Positions 12,263 to 23,247 of a stretch of 64,000 nucleotides of DNA are shown piece by piece. The translations under genes and the position numbers were made by a program. The notes under the pieces are model-generated. The model saw only the letters and a list, made by a program, of their open reading frames with translations. It searched no databases and had not been told where the DNA came from. Every line of letters starts with the position of its first letter. The first letter of the stretch is position 1. Origin of the DNA: Anolis sagrei (Eukaryota; Chordata; Lepidosauria; Squamata; Anolidae); contig NC_090024.1 of assembly GCF_037176765.1 (NCBI RefSeq), forward strand, positions 191,700,278 to 191,764,277. Direction: 5' to 3'.

Positions 12263-13740
12263 TTCTAAATGTCCCTCCTTGAATTACACATCTCAGGACT
12301 CCATAGCATATTCCCATGGTGGTTCAGCACAGGTCCTTACATAAATGTTCTCACAGCACTATCTTCAACAGGTATGGGGGGCATTAACTACGATTTCCAG
12401 AATCTTGTGATTGGTATGACCAAGATTCTAGTATTTATAGTGCAAGAAAGCAATTTCCCCCTGCTATGATCTCTGCAACCATAGAAGAAACAGTACTCTG
12501 TCAGAACTGCTGACTGATAGGTCTCACAATTTCCCAGAAAATTTTCAGACAGATTTCTTTGACTTCTGTCTGTCTACCGTTAGTCCGCAGTGTTTGCTTG
12601 TTAGTTTAATGCTGTTGACATTTCCTTGCTGCAGACCAAATGGAAAGCTGACAGTCCTGTTTGTTAATAGAAAAGATGTCTGATGGCAGCCTGCTGGCTA
12701 GCTGGCTGGCTGGCTGCATACATGGTTTCCTGAGCAGTTGTACTTCCAGCTGTTTGCTGGACAGCTGGTGAAATTAAGTTTGTTCGGGTTTGAACACTCT
12801 AGTAAAAGTAAACCTGAAGTGCAAAATGTTCCCTACAGGAACAAGCCAAAGGGTCCACAAAGTATTGATATTGGTGCCCCTATTAAAGCTAGTATGTTGG
12901 AAGTGGAGAATATAATCCTACTTTTAGTAGTAACTGAATGCCTACAGGAGACTAGAGATAGAGCCAGAGAGTTAGGAGTTCTTGGAATGTTCACTTTTTT
13001 ACTGTTTGTGTTCTATTGCTCCCTTGAATAGAAATTGTCATTTCCTTCTTTCACTACTCCTCTTTCTGTAGTTATTGACTAAACTCTTATGGGTGATGTA
13101 TGTAAGTATATGTACTACTATGAACATTTGGGTTGCCCTAGAACAGTGGAGTAGAATTTTCTTTCCTGGGGCACAAGGGAAGTTGGACTGCAGCTTATCA
13201 GTGGCTGGAGAGATGGAGAAGAAGCAAGCAGCAGCCTCTCTCCTTGGAGATCAGCATAAATATACATGCCACCTGTTTAAAAATTGAATTTTGGGCATTG
13301 TCCATCATGTGGTAGTGCCCACAGTGTATTTGTGTACATGCCTGTGTATGCCCACAAATGCATGTGGGTCAAATGACATGTAATGTCCTGAATAAATACT
13401 TTAAGTTCTCTGAGGATTATCTCTGATTCTGATTCATAAATACACAGAATCATAACAGGATAGGATCAGAGTATCCACCAGCTACAAAATAAACCAATAA
13501 ATAAATATTTAAAGGTAAAAAAGGAGAAGGAGAAGGAGAAAAGCTCCTGGACATTCAACAATTGTACATAAATAGCAATATGTAATGAAATTTGGAAAAA
13601 AATCTGTTCCTGGTTTGAAAGTGTTATTTCCTGTTTAATTGTGCAGTATTTACTTTGAAAGTAGTTATACTCCAGAAACTTGGTTTTTGTGGCTGCCATG
13701 AACTATGTTGAATTAGTTGAGACTCAATGAGATATTCATT
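12263..13740. other. Unassigned intronic sequence with a (GGCT)n run
   Basis: A short ggct tandem run lies at about 12697-12716. No gene is seen, and the open frames lack family resemblance. Confidence 0.35.
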
Positions 13741-13742
13741 GA

Positions 13743-14225
13743 AAAACTATAGCAAAATATGCTGCAGGATGTCCCACAAAAACAAAGGGTTTGCCGTCCC
13801 ACAAAAACAAGGGTTTGCCGTTTAATGTTTTTATGATAACATCCTGCTTTGCCTGGCTTTGTCATGGAAATGGGGAGCAGCTGGAGCAAATCCGTTGTGC
13901 TGTGTACTGCTCACTCACAGCTAAGAAGTGTTGCTCGGGCTGTGCAAAGTGTTGAGAGTGAAGCATCGAACAACGATTCCACTCCAATTGGAGGAGGAGC
14001 TTTTGAAGCTTCCATGGGAAGCTTCTCTGCGTCATTTGATGGGTGGCATGCCCATCTGACTTGCAGCTGGAGTGGAAGTGTCATAGGATGCTTCCTGAAG
14101 TAAGTATGATGAAATGATACGAGATATTTGTTTTAAAAAAACTATAGCAAATTGTGCTGCACTACGTCCCACAAAAACATTTTTAACAGTTTAATAAACT
14201 TTTTCCATGTTTTTATGATAGAACC
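13743..14225. repeat. Duplicated segment pair flanking a MITE-like repeat
   Basis: The segment aaaactatagcaaaatatgc with gtcccacaaaaaca and tgtttttatgata occurs at 13743-13836. It occurs again, slightly changed, at 14139-14222. Between them, at about 13845-14110, is a dispersed repeat whose reverse complement matches the sequence surrounding the BovB at 45737-45951 and 49172-49250 (shared motifs gatgcttccactccagct, gatgggcatgc, cctcctccaa). The flanking pair reads as a direct duplication of host or older repeat sequence. Confidence 0.6.
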
Positions 14226-14321
14226 AATTAGGAAATGATATTTATAACCCAGGAATAAAAACAGTGTGACATAGTGCAGTAGGCAGTCAATCCACAGCAC
14301 TGCAGAATCCCATGCATATTG

Positions 14322-14402
14322 TACAGGGTTAGTCAAAATGAATAGGCCAATAAGAATACAATTAATTTTCTTATTGGCCTATTCATTTTGACTAACCCTG
14401 TA
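14322..14402. mobile_element. Perfect foldback MITE, Tc1/mariner-like (TA ends)
   Basis: Two 35-base arms (14322-14356 and 14368-14402) are exact reverse complements around an 11-base AT-rich loop. Each arm reads tacagggttagtcaaaatga outermost, so CAGGGTTAG termini are flanked by TA, the target duplication used by Tc1/mariner elements. There is no coding capacity. The exact arm identity suggests a recent insertion, or gene conversion between arms. Confidence 0.8.
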
Positions 14403-15040
14403 TTATACGTAGGTTGAGATCCTACAGGGTTATTGACTCCACCAGTACAATTCTGCAATATGATCCACAGCATGGGCGCATATTTACAAAACTATTTAGT
14501 GACTGTGTGAGGGTTGAGAAGTGTTCAAATACAGCCAGCTGCAATTTTGCAGCCAGGGGATGAAAAGTGAAATCACTTTCTGAGGTTTATATTGATTGTA
14601 TATGGTGGATTGCCTTCCCTCTCATCTCTTAGCTGCAAAACAGAAGTCAAAATAATTTTAACTTACAAAATAATTTCCCCTGGCCACTGAATGACTATGC
14701 TGGACTACATTTCCACATGTGTGGATGCTGCCTTCCACCTGTGGGAAAGATAGTTGTTTTAAGGATGTATTGGATACCTTCATCTGTAATGTGCCTAAAG
14801 ATGTGCTCTCACCAATAGGAATCTGGCCATTATGTATCTATATTTACAAATCAATAACCTTCAAGGAGAGGAAAATTCAGTTAAAAATAAAAATGCAATT
14901 GACCACATTGGAATGATTAGAGACATGTCTTCAGTTTCAGCAGAACCACAAACAACCGTTCCCCCAAGAAATCGTATAACGGTTCTGGCAGGTTAGAAAA
15001 TTCAGTTCAAGCTGTCAAAACTTATCCACTTCTTATACTG
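14403..15040. other. Unassigned intronic sequence
   Basis: No gene or bounded repeat is recognised. Confidence 0.35.
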
Positions 15041-15263
15041 CAGTTGGCCCTCTTTTTCTATGGATTCTCTACATATGAATTCAACCATCCACAGCTTAAA
15101 AATAATTTTTAAAAATCCAAAAAACAAAGCTTGATTTTACCATTTAATATAAGAAATGCCATTTAACAATGCCACTGTCTATAATGGGATCTGAGCATCC
15201 ACAGATTTTGGAATCAGCGACGTTTCCTAGAGCCAAACCCCAGTGGATATTAAGGGCCCACTG
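15041..15263. mobile_element. pogo/Tigger-like MITE
   Basis: The ends are inverted (cagttggccct at the left; agggcccactg at the right, whose complement is cagtgggccct). The interior recalls non-autonomous Tigger-type repeats (ttctatggattctc, gagcatccacagattttgg). It is non-coding and moderately diverged. Confidence 0.65.
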
Positions 15264-15299
15264 TGTGCCACAAAATCTGTTGAAAGTTAACTAGGATAT

Positions 15300-15425
15300 A
15301 TTAAATGTTTTATTATTATCTTAATTAATTAAAGTGTTTCTGTATCCTGCCTTTCCAATTCACAGCATAATTAAAAATAATCATACAATGAACTTAAAAT
15401 AACAACCAAAATAGCACAACTTTCA
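15300..15425 (-). mobile_element. L2-like LINE 3' tail fragment (minus strand, low confidence)
   Basis: A tail-like ttattattatcttaattaatt run is followed by tttctgtatcctgcctttcc, which resembles the complement of an L2 3' UTR end. It is short and diverged. Confidence 0.4.
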
Positions 15426-15535
15426 GCAACACTAAGTCAACCTAAACATAAGCTTGCTAGAAAAAAATGGCTTGGTTTGACATTTAAACACCATGAGAGA
15501 AAATCTGATTTCCTGTAACAGAGAATTTCATAGTC

Positions 15536-15790
15536 TAAGTCTATGCGTTTACACTCCAATTATCTTAGTTTGATAACCCTTTAACTTCCATGGCTCCATC
15601 CTATGGAATCCTGGCTTTGATATTTGGAAAAGGTGCTTAGCAGTTTCTGCTAGAGAGTTCTAGTCTACTCTCCTGAATCACAGTGTTAGAGCTGTCAGGA
15701 AGAAAATTGTAAGTACCTTATCAAACAATGCAGCCCAGTGTTATGTGGAATGGAGCCATGGCAGTTAAAAGATTTACACTTAGAAATGTG
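15536..15790. mobile_element. MITE of the 'tgtcatggc' family
   Basis: Paired motifs ccatggctccatcctatgga (15589-15608) and tggagccatggcag (near 15750) face each other. The interior contains ctagagagttctagt. It has the same architecture as the copy at 11990-12262. Confidence 0.5.
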
Positions 15791-15844
15791 ATGATATGAC
15801 ATGAAGTGAAGGCTCCTTTCCTGAATATCTGAATGAATGCCTGT

Positions 15845-15950
15845 TGTAATGCCGTCCTGAGTCCGTCTCCCTCTCCTTCCCAGTGTGTGTGTGTGTGTGT
15901 GAGAAGGATGGGGTACAAATATGTGAAATAAATAATAATAACTAAATATC
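15845..15950 (+). mobile_element. L2 LINE 3' end interrupted by a GT microsatellite
   Basis: The L2 3' terminal motif (gccgtcctgagtcc, then gatggggtacaaatatg, then aaataaataataataa) is split by a (gt)n run at 15883-15901. The same terminal motif ends the copies at 4890-5822 and 21668-21745. Confidence 0.7.
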
Positions 15951-16635
15951 TAGGTGAATAGCCAAGAAGTGTGGGATTAGACAACCTGAAAGGCCCCAAA
16001 AGGCTACAAGCATGTGGAGTTCCTGAGGTGTAGGAGGGGGAATGTTCACTTGAGATGAGAAGGGAGGGGAGGAAAGGAAATATTTCCCCTGCCAGTCTTT
16101 AGTTACATTTATCCCTACCTGGGTTTATTTGGCAAGCTTGAGTCTTGAACCCAGCGGGATATAAGCAGCTGTGTAAGGAAGGATTTGGAGAGGGGGAGCA
16201 ATTTGCAGGAGAATGGTTCAGCGTTCCCACTTCCTTTTATTACTTCATTTCAGGGATATTTTGGAAAAAAGAAAGGATTGAAAGAACAGCCTTATGCAGA
16301 GCTTCATCTGTAGTTAGTCCCACATGGATACTAAACTCATGATCAGCTCTAAGAAGGATTTAATGCACTGCAGTGAATGTTTCCCAACACTATTCCTTAC
16401 ACATTCTGTATTGTTCTGAATGTTTCCACCCCAATGCATGGCGTCTGTGACAGCTGCAGGGAGACACCAAAGAGTTGTAACAAGTGACTGGCTTCTAGCC
16501 CTACAGCACTAGGTTGCTCAGCAAATCATTCTCCCTACCTCAAGAAAACACTGGACACAAGTTACTTGCCTTTGAAAAAAGCCCAGACTTTAAAATCACA
16601 GAACAAGCCTGTGTGGCAATCTAATGGCTTGTTGT
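15951..16635. other. Unassigned intronic sequence
   Basis: No gene is seen, and the 65-codon frame at 16145 is not recognised. Confidence 0.35.
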
Positions 16636-16648
16636 CGTGTACTGATTA

Positions 16649-16915
16649 GAGCCCCCAGTGGCGCAGTGGGTTAAACCCCTGTGTCGGCAGGACTGAAGAC
16701 TGACAGGTCGCAGGTTTGAATCCGGGGAGAGGCGGGTGAGCTCCCTCTATCAGCTCCAGCTCCTCATGTGGGGACATGAGAGAAGCCTCCCATAAGGATG
16801 ATAAAAACATCAAATCATCCGGGCGTCCCCTGGGCAACGTCCTTGCAGACAGCCAATTCTCTCACACCAGAAGTGACTTGCGTTTCTTGTCGCTCCTGAC
16901 ACGACCAAAAAAAAA
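16649..16915 (+). mobile_element. Sauria-type tRNA SINE, nearly complete
   Basis: The tRNA-like head gcccccagtggcgcagtggg carries an A box, and aggtttgaatccgggg carries a B box. The conserved Sauria body follows (cagctccagctcctcatgtg, then acatgagagaagcctcccat, then acaccagaagtgacttgc) and ends in a short A run. Imperfect target duplications flank it (tgtactgatta on the left, tgtactcatga on the right). This is one of the least diverged SINEs in the window. Confidence 0.9.
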
Positions 16916-17009
16916 TGTACTCATGACAGTCCTCTGTTTGAGGAGCTGTCTGATCCAAAGATGAAAGAAACACAGGGAGGCTGGGAATTTTCCATCAGAA
17001 TTTAGAAAA

Positions 17010-17221
17010 TACAGTACAATCCCCTTACCCACTGACCCAATATCCAGAGATTTGCTTACTCACACTCCAAATATATTCCAAATATATTCCCCTCCCTGAA
17101 CTGTTTGAGGATCTCTCTAGACCCCCTAGATTCTATGGTATGATTCAGTATTATCCATGGGTTCGGTTATCCATTGAGGATCTTGGAATATATCCCTTCT
17201 GGAAATAAGGGGCATACTGTA
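17010..17221. mobile_element. pogo/Tigger-like MITE
   Basis: The ends are complementary: tacagtacaatcccctt on the left and aaggggcatactgta on the right. There is inner symmetry (caatatcc against ggaatata). It is non-coding and about 212 bases long. Confidence 0.6.
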
Positions 17222-17254
17222 TGCACAGGAATGGTTCATGGAGTTCTTTCCTAT

Positions 17255-17450
17255 AGTGAGAGATGTAGTGTGGTTTAAGGATTAGATTGTTGGTCTAGGA
17301 CTTAGGATATCATGTTTGTTGTGCCAGTGAGTGATGAAACTCAGTAAATGACCTTGGACCAACCCCCTCCCCCACAGAAAGGTTGTGAGGACAAGCTGGA
17401 AGGAAGATGAGCCATGAACCATCTTCCACTTCCACACATTGGACAAAAAA
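17255..17450 (+). mobile_element. Diverged tRNA-type SINE (low confidence)
   Basis: The series tagtgtggtttaaggattag, then aggttgtgaggacaagctgg, is the pattern of old MIR/CORE-like amniote SINEs. No ends are clear. Confidence 0.4.
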
Positions 17451-17924
17451 AATTGATATTATATTAACTAAATCTGCATCTATGTCAATAAGCATATATC
17501 ATTGGTGATATATCATTCACCTTTTCTTTGAGATAGCAAGATGCCATTCAAACACAACAATCTAATGACAAAATGCGGTCCTAAGAGACCCAAATTCAGT
17601 GATATAAAACTCCAGGGATATCTGTCCAATTGTTTCTTGCCCTCAGGTGTTAGCAAATCATTCAGGGTAAGCTCGGTAGAAATACCTGGAATGCTCATAT
17701 ATCTTAGATCAAATGTGCATCCACATTACACGGACAGCAATTTGATAACTCTTTAATAATCGTGCCTACATCCCATAGAGACATGGGATGCTTGGAACTC
17801 TGTACTGGAGAGGTCCAAGGAGAAATCTTTATCAAAATACCTGAGGAGTTGTGGTTGAATAGAGTGACTTGCTACCTCATCATATGGGCTGATTTACCCA
17901 TCATACATTGCTTCCCCTCAAGTT

Positions 17925-18250
17925 ACAGCATAGGGCCCTTCACATGACATACAAGCGCTTCTGATCGGGTTCCATGTCGAAAAGTGGGAGAGGAAGGAGC
18001 ACACGCCACCATGGCAACACAGTAACCTTCCCATGTTGCTTTCTTAGCAATGGGGGGAAGCCAGGTAGTGACACTTCCCTCCATGGGATATGGGGCAAGG
18101 TAAGGTGAGTGATGCAGGGAGCGGATTGGCAGTTTCTCCATGTCCCCTTCCGGGAGCCCATGGATTTGCCTCAATGCTAGGTGAATCCATGGGCCTTTTT
18201 GATTAGATCTTTGGAGCACTGTAGCAGAGAGTCCACAGGATGGCACCATG
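17925..18250. mobile_element. Probable DNA-transposon-derived repeat
   Basis: It is GC-richer than its surroundings. It opens with tagggcccttcacatgacat and closes near gtgaatccatgggcc. It has features of the dispersed lizard MITEs (inverted ggg/ccc ends) but no proven target duplication. A 108-codon minus-strand frame lies here and is not recognised. Confidence 0.4.
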
Positions 18251-18319
18251 ATAGTTAAAGCAGCATCTAATTATATATAAGATATATATAATTAGATATA
18301 TAAACCCCCTTTTTCCCAG

Positions 18320-18424
18320 CTCCAGCAGACCTCTGAGGAAGCCTGCCATAGATGCAGGCGAAACGTCAGGAGAAATGCCTCTAGAACATGGCCATATAGC
18401 CCGAAAAAACCCACAAGAACTCAG
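18320..18424 (+). mobile_element. Penelope-like element fragment with hammerhead-like core
   Basis: The repeat includes the conserved tail segment gaacatggccatatagccc, shared with the inverted pair at 31931-32182. The 18330-18370 part fits a hammerhead ribozyme (separate entry). Terminal repeats of Penelope-like retroelements are known to carry hammerhead motifs, so I infer that class. No protein-coding part is left here. Confidence 0.55.
18330..18370 (+). ncRNA. Hammerhead-ribozyme-like motif
   Basis: The parts appear in the order a type-I hammerhead requires. Stem I 5' strand CCU is at 18330-18332 and the core CUGAGGA at 18333-18339. Stem II is GCCUGC/GCAGGC (18341-18346 with 18354-18359), six perfect pairs around a 7-base loop. 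The core GAAA is at 18360-18363, a minimal stem III plus cleavage triplet in CGUC at 18364-18367, and stem I 3' strand AGG at 18368-18370. One unpaired A lies between the core and stem II, a deviation seen in some natural hammerheads. Fold and core are read directly; activity is inference. Confidence 0.6.
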
Positions 18425-18431
18425 CATCTAA

Positions 18432-19384
18432 TTGCTATAATTGTACAATGGGGATATACCCCAAGTTTCACTGTGACTTTAGCTAGGGAGGCTGGACAGC
18501 CTTGCTCGGGGCAGTGATATGGGTCTGGTTACAACTGGAGTCTATGATAGAGGACAGATCTGGACCCATATCTTCCCTGCCACTAGGAGAACCTGTTCCT
18601 ATTTTACTAATGGTTGCAAACCACTAGCATTGTGCTGTGAGTCAGCTTATATGTTAAATTTACATCAACCAAGGCAGTATTTCCACTGAAGCTGTTCCAG
18701 AGCTGCTGCCAATAAACCGTTCTGGCAGAACTTTGAATTGCCTCAAAACCCCTTGGCACTGTTTAAACCTCCTAAATTAATTAGGTTCTGCTTGTGCATT
18801 TTTACATTAATATTTTTATAGGTTTTTTTTAATTTTAAAATGTGATGCAAATTTTATTGCAAACACTTGGGGGCAGTGCTGTTAAAATATCTGTTTGTGC
18901 TGAAGGGGGAAAAGTTGAGGTTCAAAAGCACCAGGATTTTTCTATATAGTCAGTAGGAGGATGGTGGAAAGCCAAGAAAGTTACCTCGCCCACCTCATCA
19001 CACCCCAATTAAGCAATATATTTTCCTCTTCATCACCATATGTTCCCACGATTTGCATTATTGTTTGCCAAATAGATTGTGTTGGAGTATTCGCAACCTT
19101 GGGACCTCAAGCATTGATTCTCGCTTGATGAGAGTGTATAAAATCAGGGTTTTTTTATAATAAAAAAAAATCAGTGGGACAGAAACTCAGCTCTTTTCTC
19201 TGCATGGTTCTAAGACACCTGTTAGGCACTATATTCTTTTAAAAAATCTGGTCACAAATGCTACTGTGTTTCACATGTTAAAATTGTCACTTGCTTTGAT
19301 GCCTGAACAAGAATAGTTTTCAAAGAAATATCTGTATTAATTTGTTGCTGAATAAAAAAAGAGAGGGGGGAGCTAAAAAAGAAT
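18432..19384. other. Unassigned AT-rich intronic sequence
   Basis: No gene or bounded repeat is recognised. Confidence 0.35.
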
Positions 19385-19458
19385 CTGGCAGCAACTTTAA
19401 TAACAAGTTATAATTATCTTAGCATGAGCTTTTGCAGGTATTCATCCACTTTTTCATA

Positions 19459-19742
19459 TGCAATTGTTAGGAGTCCACGGTGGCTCAATGGGTTAAAACC
19501 TTGTGCCAGTTGGACTGCTGATTGACAGGTCAATGGTTTGAACTCGGGGAGAGCAGGTTGAGCTCCCACTGTCAGCTCCAGCTCCTCATAAGGGGTCATG
19601 AGAGAAGCCTCTCACAAAAATGGTAAAACATCAAAACATCCAGACATCCCCTGGGCAATGTCCTTGCAGACGGCCAATTCTCTCACACCAGAAGCAACTT
19701 GTAGTTTCTCAGGTCACTCCTGACACACACAAAAATGCAATT
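19459..19742 (+). mobile_element. Sauria-type tRNA SINE with target duplication
   Basis: The body at 19469-19734 matches the copy at 16649: gagtccacggtggctcaatg as tRNA head, then tcagctccagctcctcataa, then ctcacaccagaagcaactt. The direct repeat atgcaatt flanks it at 19459-19466 and 19735-19742. It inserted beside an older dispersed repeat (gaatctggcagcaactttaa, then tagcatgagcttttgcagg, at 19381-19440). It is more diverged than the 16649 copy. Confidence 0.88.
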
Positions 19743-19744
19743 AA

Positions 19745-21510
19745 GATATTTGTGACTTATGACAATCCTAAGGAAACCACTACACCATCCCGATCATCTC
19801 ATATGCATTGCAGAATGGTGTAAAAACCTTTTGCTATTAACCATATTTATATAGTTATGGAAGTAGTTGTGTTACTTTGATTTACTCATACCTCTGACTT
19901 CCACTGAGAAAGGTGGAGAAGATGACATTGAGAAGCACCCTAGGTCATGGCAAGAGGACAAGTTAAGAGGTGCATAATTTGCATCCTTCTAGGTCCTATT
20001 ACATTCTATTTCACTCACACAACCTGTATGTTGTACACAGATGCTTAAAAACATGGGATTTTATCACTTTCATTACATCTGAGTGGGTTGATATGAAAAA
20101 TCCATGCAAAAATAAAAATAATTTTAAAGGTGTTGCTAGATTCCCTTTCTCTCTTTCTTTCTTGCCCTTTCTCCCTTTTATGAATAGGAATAATTCACTT
20201 CAGAAAAAAACCTAATAACTGGAGTAGAAGAAAGTGTCGAGGAACATAATTCTGTAACTTGAATGACAATGGCTATCAGGATTTGTTTAGTGCCTGGGAT
20301 GAAGACCTCATCACAGTCCACTCCAATTCAAGCTGCTATGAACGTTGTCTTAAGTTCTCAGCATGAAAAAAGGATTACTCAAATATTTAGCTGGGCAATG
20401 TTTTTAAGAAAATGAGGTGGGCAATGCATTATTCTGTATTACCAGACAAAATAATTGAGATCCAGAATTAGATACACCCTGTGAGTAATTATTACTTCAT
20501 ATCCCAAATGGAGAGCAACTGAGAGAGGAAGTGAAGGCAATCACATCATAGTCATTTTCTCTGCATGGCTTGCTTTTTCAGTTCCCTTTAATGCAAGCTT
20601 CCCTTGTGAATTAAGTTATGCCAAGTACATTGCTTTCCTTGGGTTTAATATAGTTTTATTTCATCTTGCTTCCTACACATCCCTTCTGTATTCTTTCCTC
20701 GTCACCCCCATATTGTCCACCTTTGCTCCCATGTCAGCAGAGTATGGAAGCATTTTAAATAAGCAATCCAAGATGCTGAACCTGATTTTGGGGTCATTTT
20801 TAGCAGTTAGGAAAGCCCCTTAAAAGTTAGAGTATAGGGACTGAGCCCCACTGACATGAAAGCCACCAACTATTACTGCTTTGTATTAACTGCATTTGCA
20901 GTTGGATCATTTGTGCAGGATTTAAGCTAGGCAGGATGAGGTAATATCTGAATCTGCTATCAGATGCTGAAACTGAGTGTGTGTTTGTGTGCACTGCTTC
21001 ATTTCCAGTACACAAGTCCATCTGCTTGACCCTCTCCTCTCCTTCATACATGAACAACCGAGGAACATTAATCCGAGGAACATTAAAATGAAGTCCTCAA
21101 TTCAGTTCTCCTTTCTCAGATGTTTCTACATCTGCATGTTCTTTACAGCTTCCAATGACATTTGCAGTATTGCTTACAATTGGCTCACATTTTCTTCACA
21201 GCCAGGGCCATGGGAAGCTCACTTATTCTTCTATATGAAGTCTGACATGCTTGAGAGCAAGGGTCTTTCCATAAAAGGAGAGTTTCAAGTGTGGGTTTCC
21301 TCCCTGTTATCCCTGATCTAGCAGACACAAGGCAATGCCCCTTCCCTAAAGAACAGAAGGGAAGGCAGTCTTGATGAAGGAGTTAGCTACACAGTCAGGC
21401 ATGCAGTCTGTGCAAGCACAATTCTCAAAGTGTGGGAGAGATCCAGAAGTATGGAGGAAGAAAGTAAAGAAACTGATGATGAAAACATGGAGGTATACCA
21501 AATATGACTA
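19745..21510. other. Unassigned intronic sequence
   Basis: No gene is recognised. A short tandem repeat of cgaggaacatta at 21058-21085 is the only local structure. The frame at 20977-21321 is not recognised. Confidence 0.35.
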
Positions 21511-21514
21511 ATCC

Positions 21515-21605
21515 TTTGGACATGAGATGGCATGACTCATTGGAAAAGACACTAATGCAAGGAATAATGCAAGGAATAATAATACAAGGAAGTCAGAGCT
21601 CCAAA
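21515..21605 (+). mobile_element. BovB-derived fragment (low confidence)
   Basis: The stretch gactcattggaaaagacact corresponds to the codons for DSLEKT in the conserved LINE C-terminal region seen in the intact BovB (there QESLEKTIMLGK). It may be a short BovB relic or part of a BovB-related SINE. A tandem aatgcaaggaat repeat follows. Confidence 0.4.
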
Positions 21606-21667
21606 TTTAAAAGATCTGAGCATTTGGAGAATCCTTCTTTTAATAGTCAGACATATGTCAGACATAT

Positions 21668-21748
21668 GTAAGCCGTCCTGAGTCCCCCTTTGGGGGTTGA
21701 GAAGGAATGGGATAGAAATACCGGAAATAAATAATAAATAAAAAAGAA
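21668..21748 (+). mobile_element. L2 LINE 3' tail
   Basis: The sequence taagccgtcctgagtccccc, tttgggggttgagaaggaat, then an aaataaataataaataaaaa tail is the L2 3' end found at 5745-5822 and 51817-51900. It is severely 5' truncated. Confidence 0.75.
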
Positions 21749-21749
21749 A

Positions 21750-23096
21750 TATTTAAGATATGACACCCTCATCCAGAATCCCAAAATCCAAAACTGTCTA
21801 CATGGGTAGCTGAGATAATGGTCCCTTTGTTTTCTGATGCAAACTTTGTTTCTGTGCTCTTTCAGTCTCTTTCCCACCTCACTCAGCTCATCCTGCCCTG
21901 CTGCTTTCTTATCCTCATGGCAAGAGTCAGCCTATCTCTTCTTAATTTAAAGAGGAATGACAGGTTTTTGGCTTTGCATCTCTTGGCTGGAAATGAAACT
22001 GACTTCCGAGCATTACAGAATTCAAATGAAAAAGTATTGGCTGAGTTTTGATTCTTAAGTTTTTGCACATACACCCCCCCCCCATATTTCTTAATATCTA
22101 TTCATCTATACAAAACTTACGAATTATATATGACTTACAATTTAAAATGAATATTTGTGCCATGTCCTAACAACCACCCCAAGTACACTGGTTAAACCTG
22201 CATAACACTGCTCTTGCAACCTTGATTAGAATGTTGTTCTTCTGAAACATCCTTGTATGGCTAAAATGGAAAGAGGAGAACCATGTATGGTGAAGTTCCT
22301 GCAAGGAAGAGAGTGGTATACAGATCAAATATATCAACAAATGTTTTTGTCTCTGCCAGGGACTCCCTCTCTCCCCAACATACAGTCACATTTTATAGAT
22401 CACTGGTCCCAATCTCCTAATGGTTAGTAGCTGGGCCCTGACTGGAAAGTATTCACTCACTATTGCAGGCATCTAAAGAGACATCCCTTAGCTATTAAGT
22501 ACATATTGCTGGGACAGCTGCTAATCATCACTGTCCATTAGTTAGAAAAAATTATATACAATCTTATTATACAATGGGTGTTTATTTTAAAAGAAATCAT
22601 GGATGTCTTTGCTTCCCTTATATTTTTTTGCTTCCTGGTACTCCTTTGGTGGAAAAATTTATCTGGAGAGAAGACATGCAACTCCAGCATTTCAGTTCTT
22701 GCATCGGCTGTCCATAACAATAAAATTGGTTCTGCTTAAAGCAATACATAAATAATAATGTTGTGTGTGTGTGTGTTATAGCAGCAAGGATATAGTATGA
22801 TAGGGAAAAGGAGAGTGTTTTTCACAAAACAAAATTTGACAGTTAAGATACTGTAAAAGAATCCAGCAAATTTACTAGCACCAGGAAGCTGTCCCTAGAA
22901 ATTTTACAAAGAGAAATATAAACACAATAGCAAGTTAAGCAGGCATAAAGGATTTTCAAATGCAGTGTTTGTTATGCAAATCTCTGTCATTTTGTAGTGA
23001 AAAACATGGAAAAGAAAGATGAAAAACAACTGAATGTAGGGAAGCCTTTCATACTGACAGTTGGAACTGGAGAACTTGGCAAACTTACTCTTTATC
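21750..23096. other. Unassigned intronic sequence
   Basis: No gene is recognised. It holds a poly(C) run at 22074-22083 and a short GT run at about 22761. Confidence 0.35.
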
Positions 23097-23104
23097 CTAT
23101 AGCT

Positions 23105-23239
23105 CAGTGGTTCTCAACCTGGGGTCCCCAGATGTTTTTGGCCTTCAACTCCCAGAAATCCTAACAGCTGGTAAACTGGCTGGGATTTCTGGGAGTTGTA
23201 GGCCAAAAACATCTGGGGACCCCAGGTTGAGAACCACTG
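23105..23239. mobile_element. hAT foldback MITE with 8-bp target duplication
   Basis: Almost the whole element is palindromic: cagtggttctcaacctgggg at the left end and ccccaggttgagaaccactg at the right, with the arms continuing through ccccagatgtttttggcc. It is flanked by ctatagct (23097-23104) and ctatagtt (23240-23247), 7 of 8 bases identical, which fits hAT insertion. There is no coding capacity. The 84-codon frame over it is an artefact. A shortened sister copy lies at 35784-35857. Confidence 0.88.
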
Positions 23240-23247
23240 CTATAGTT

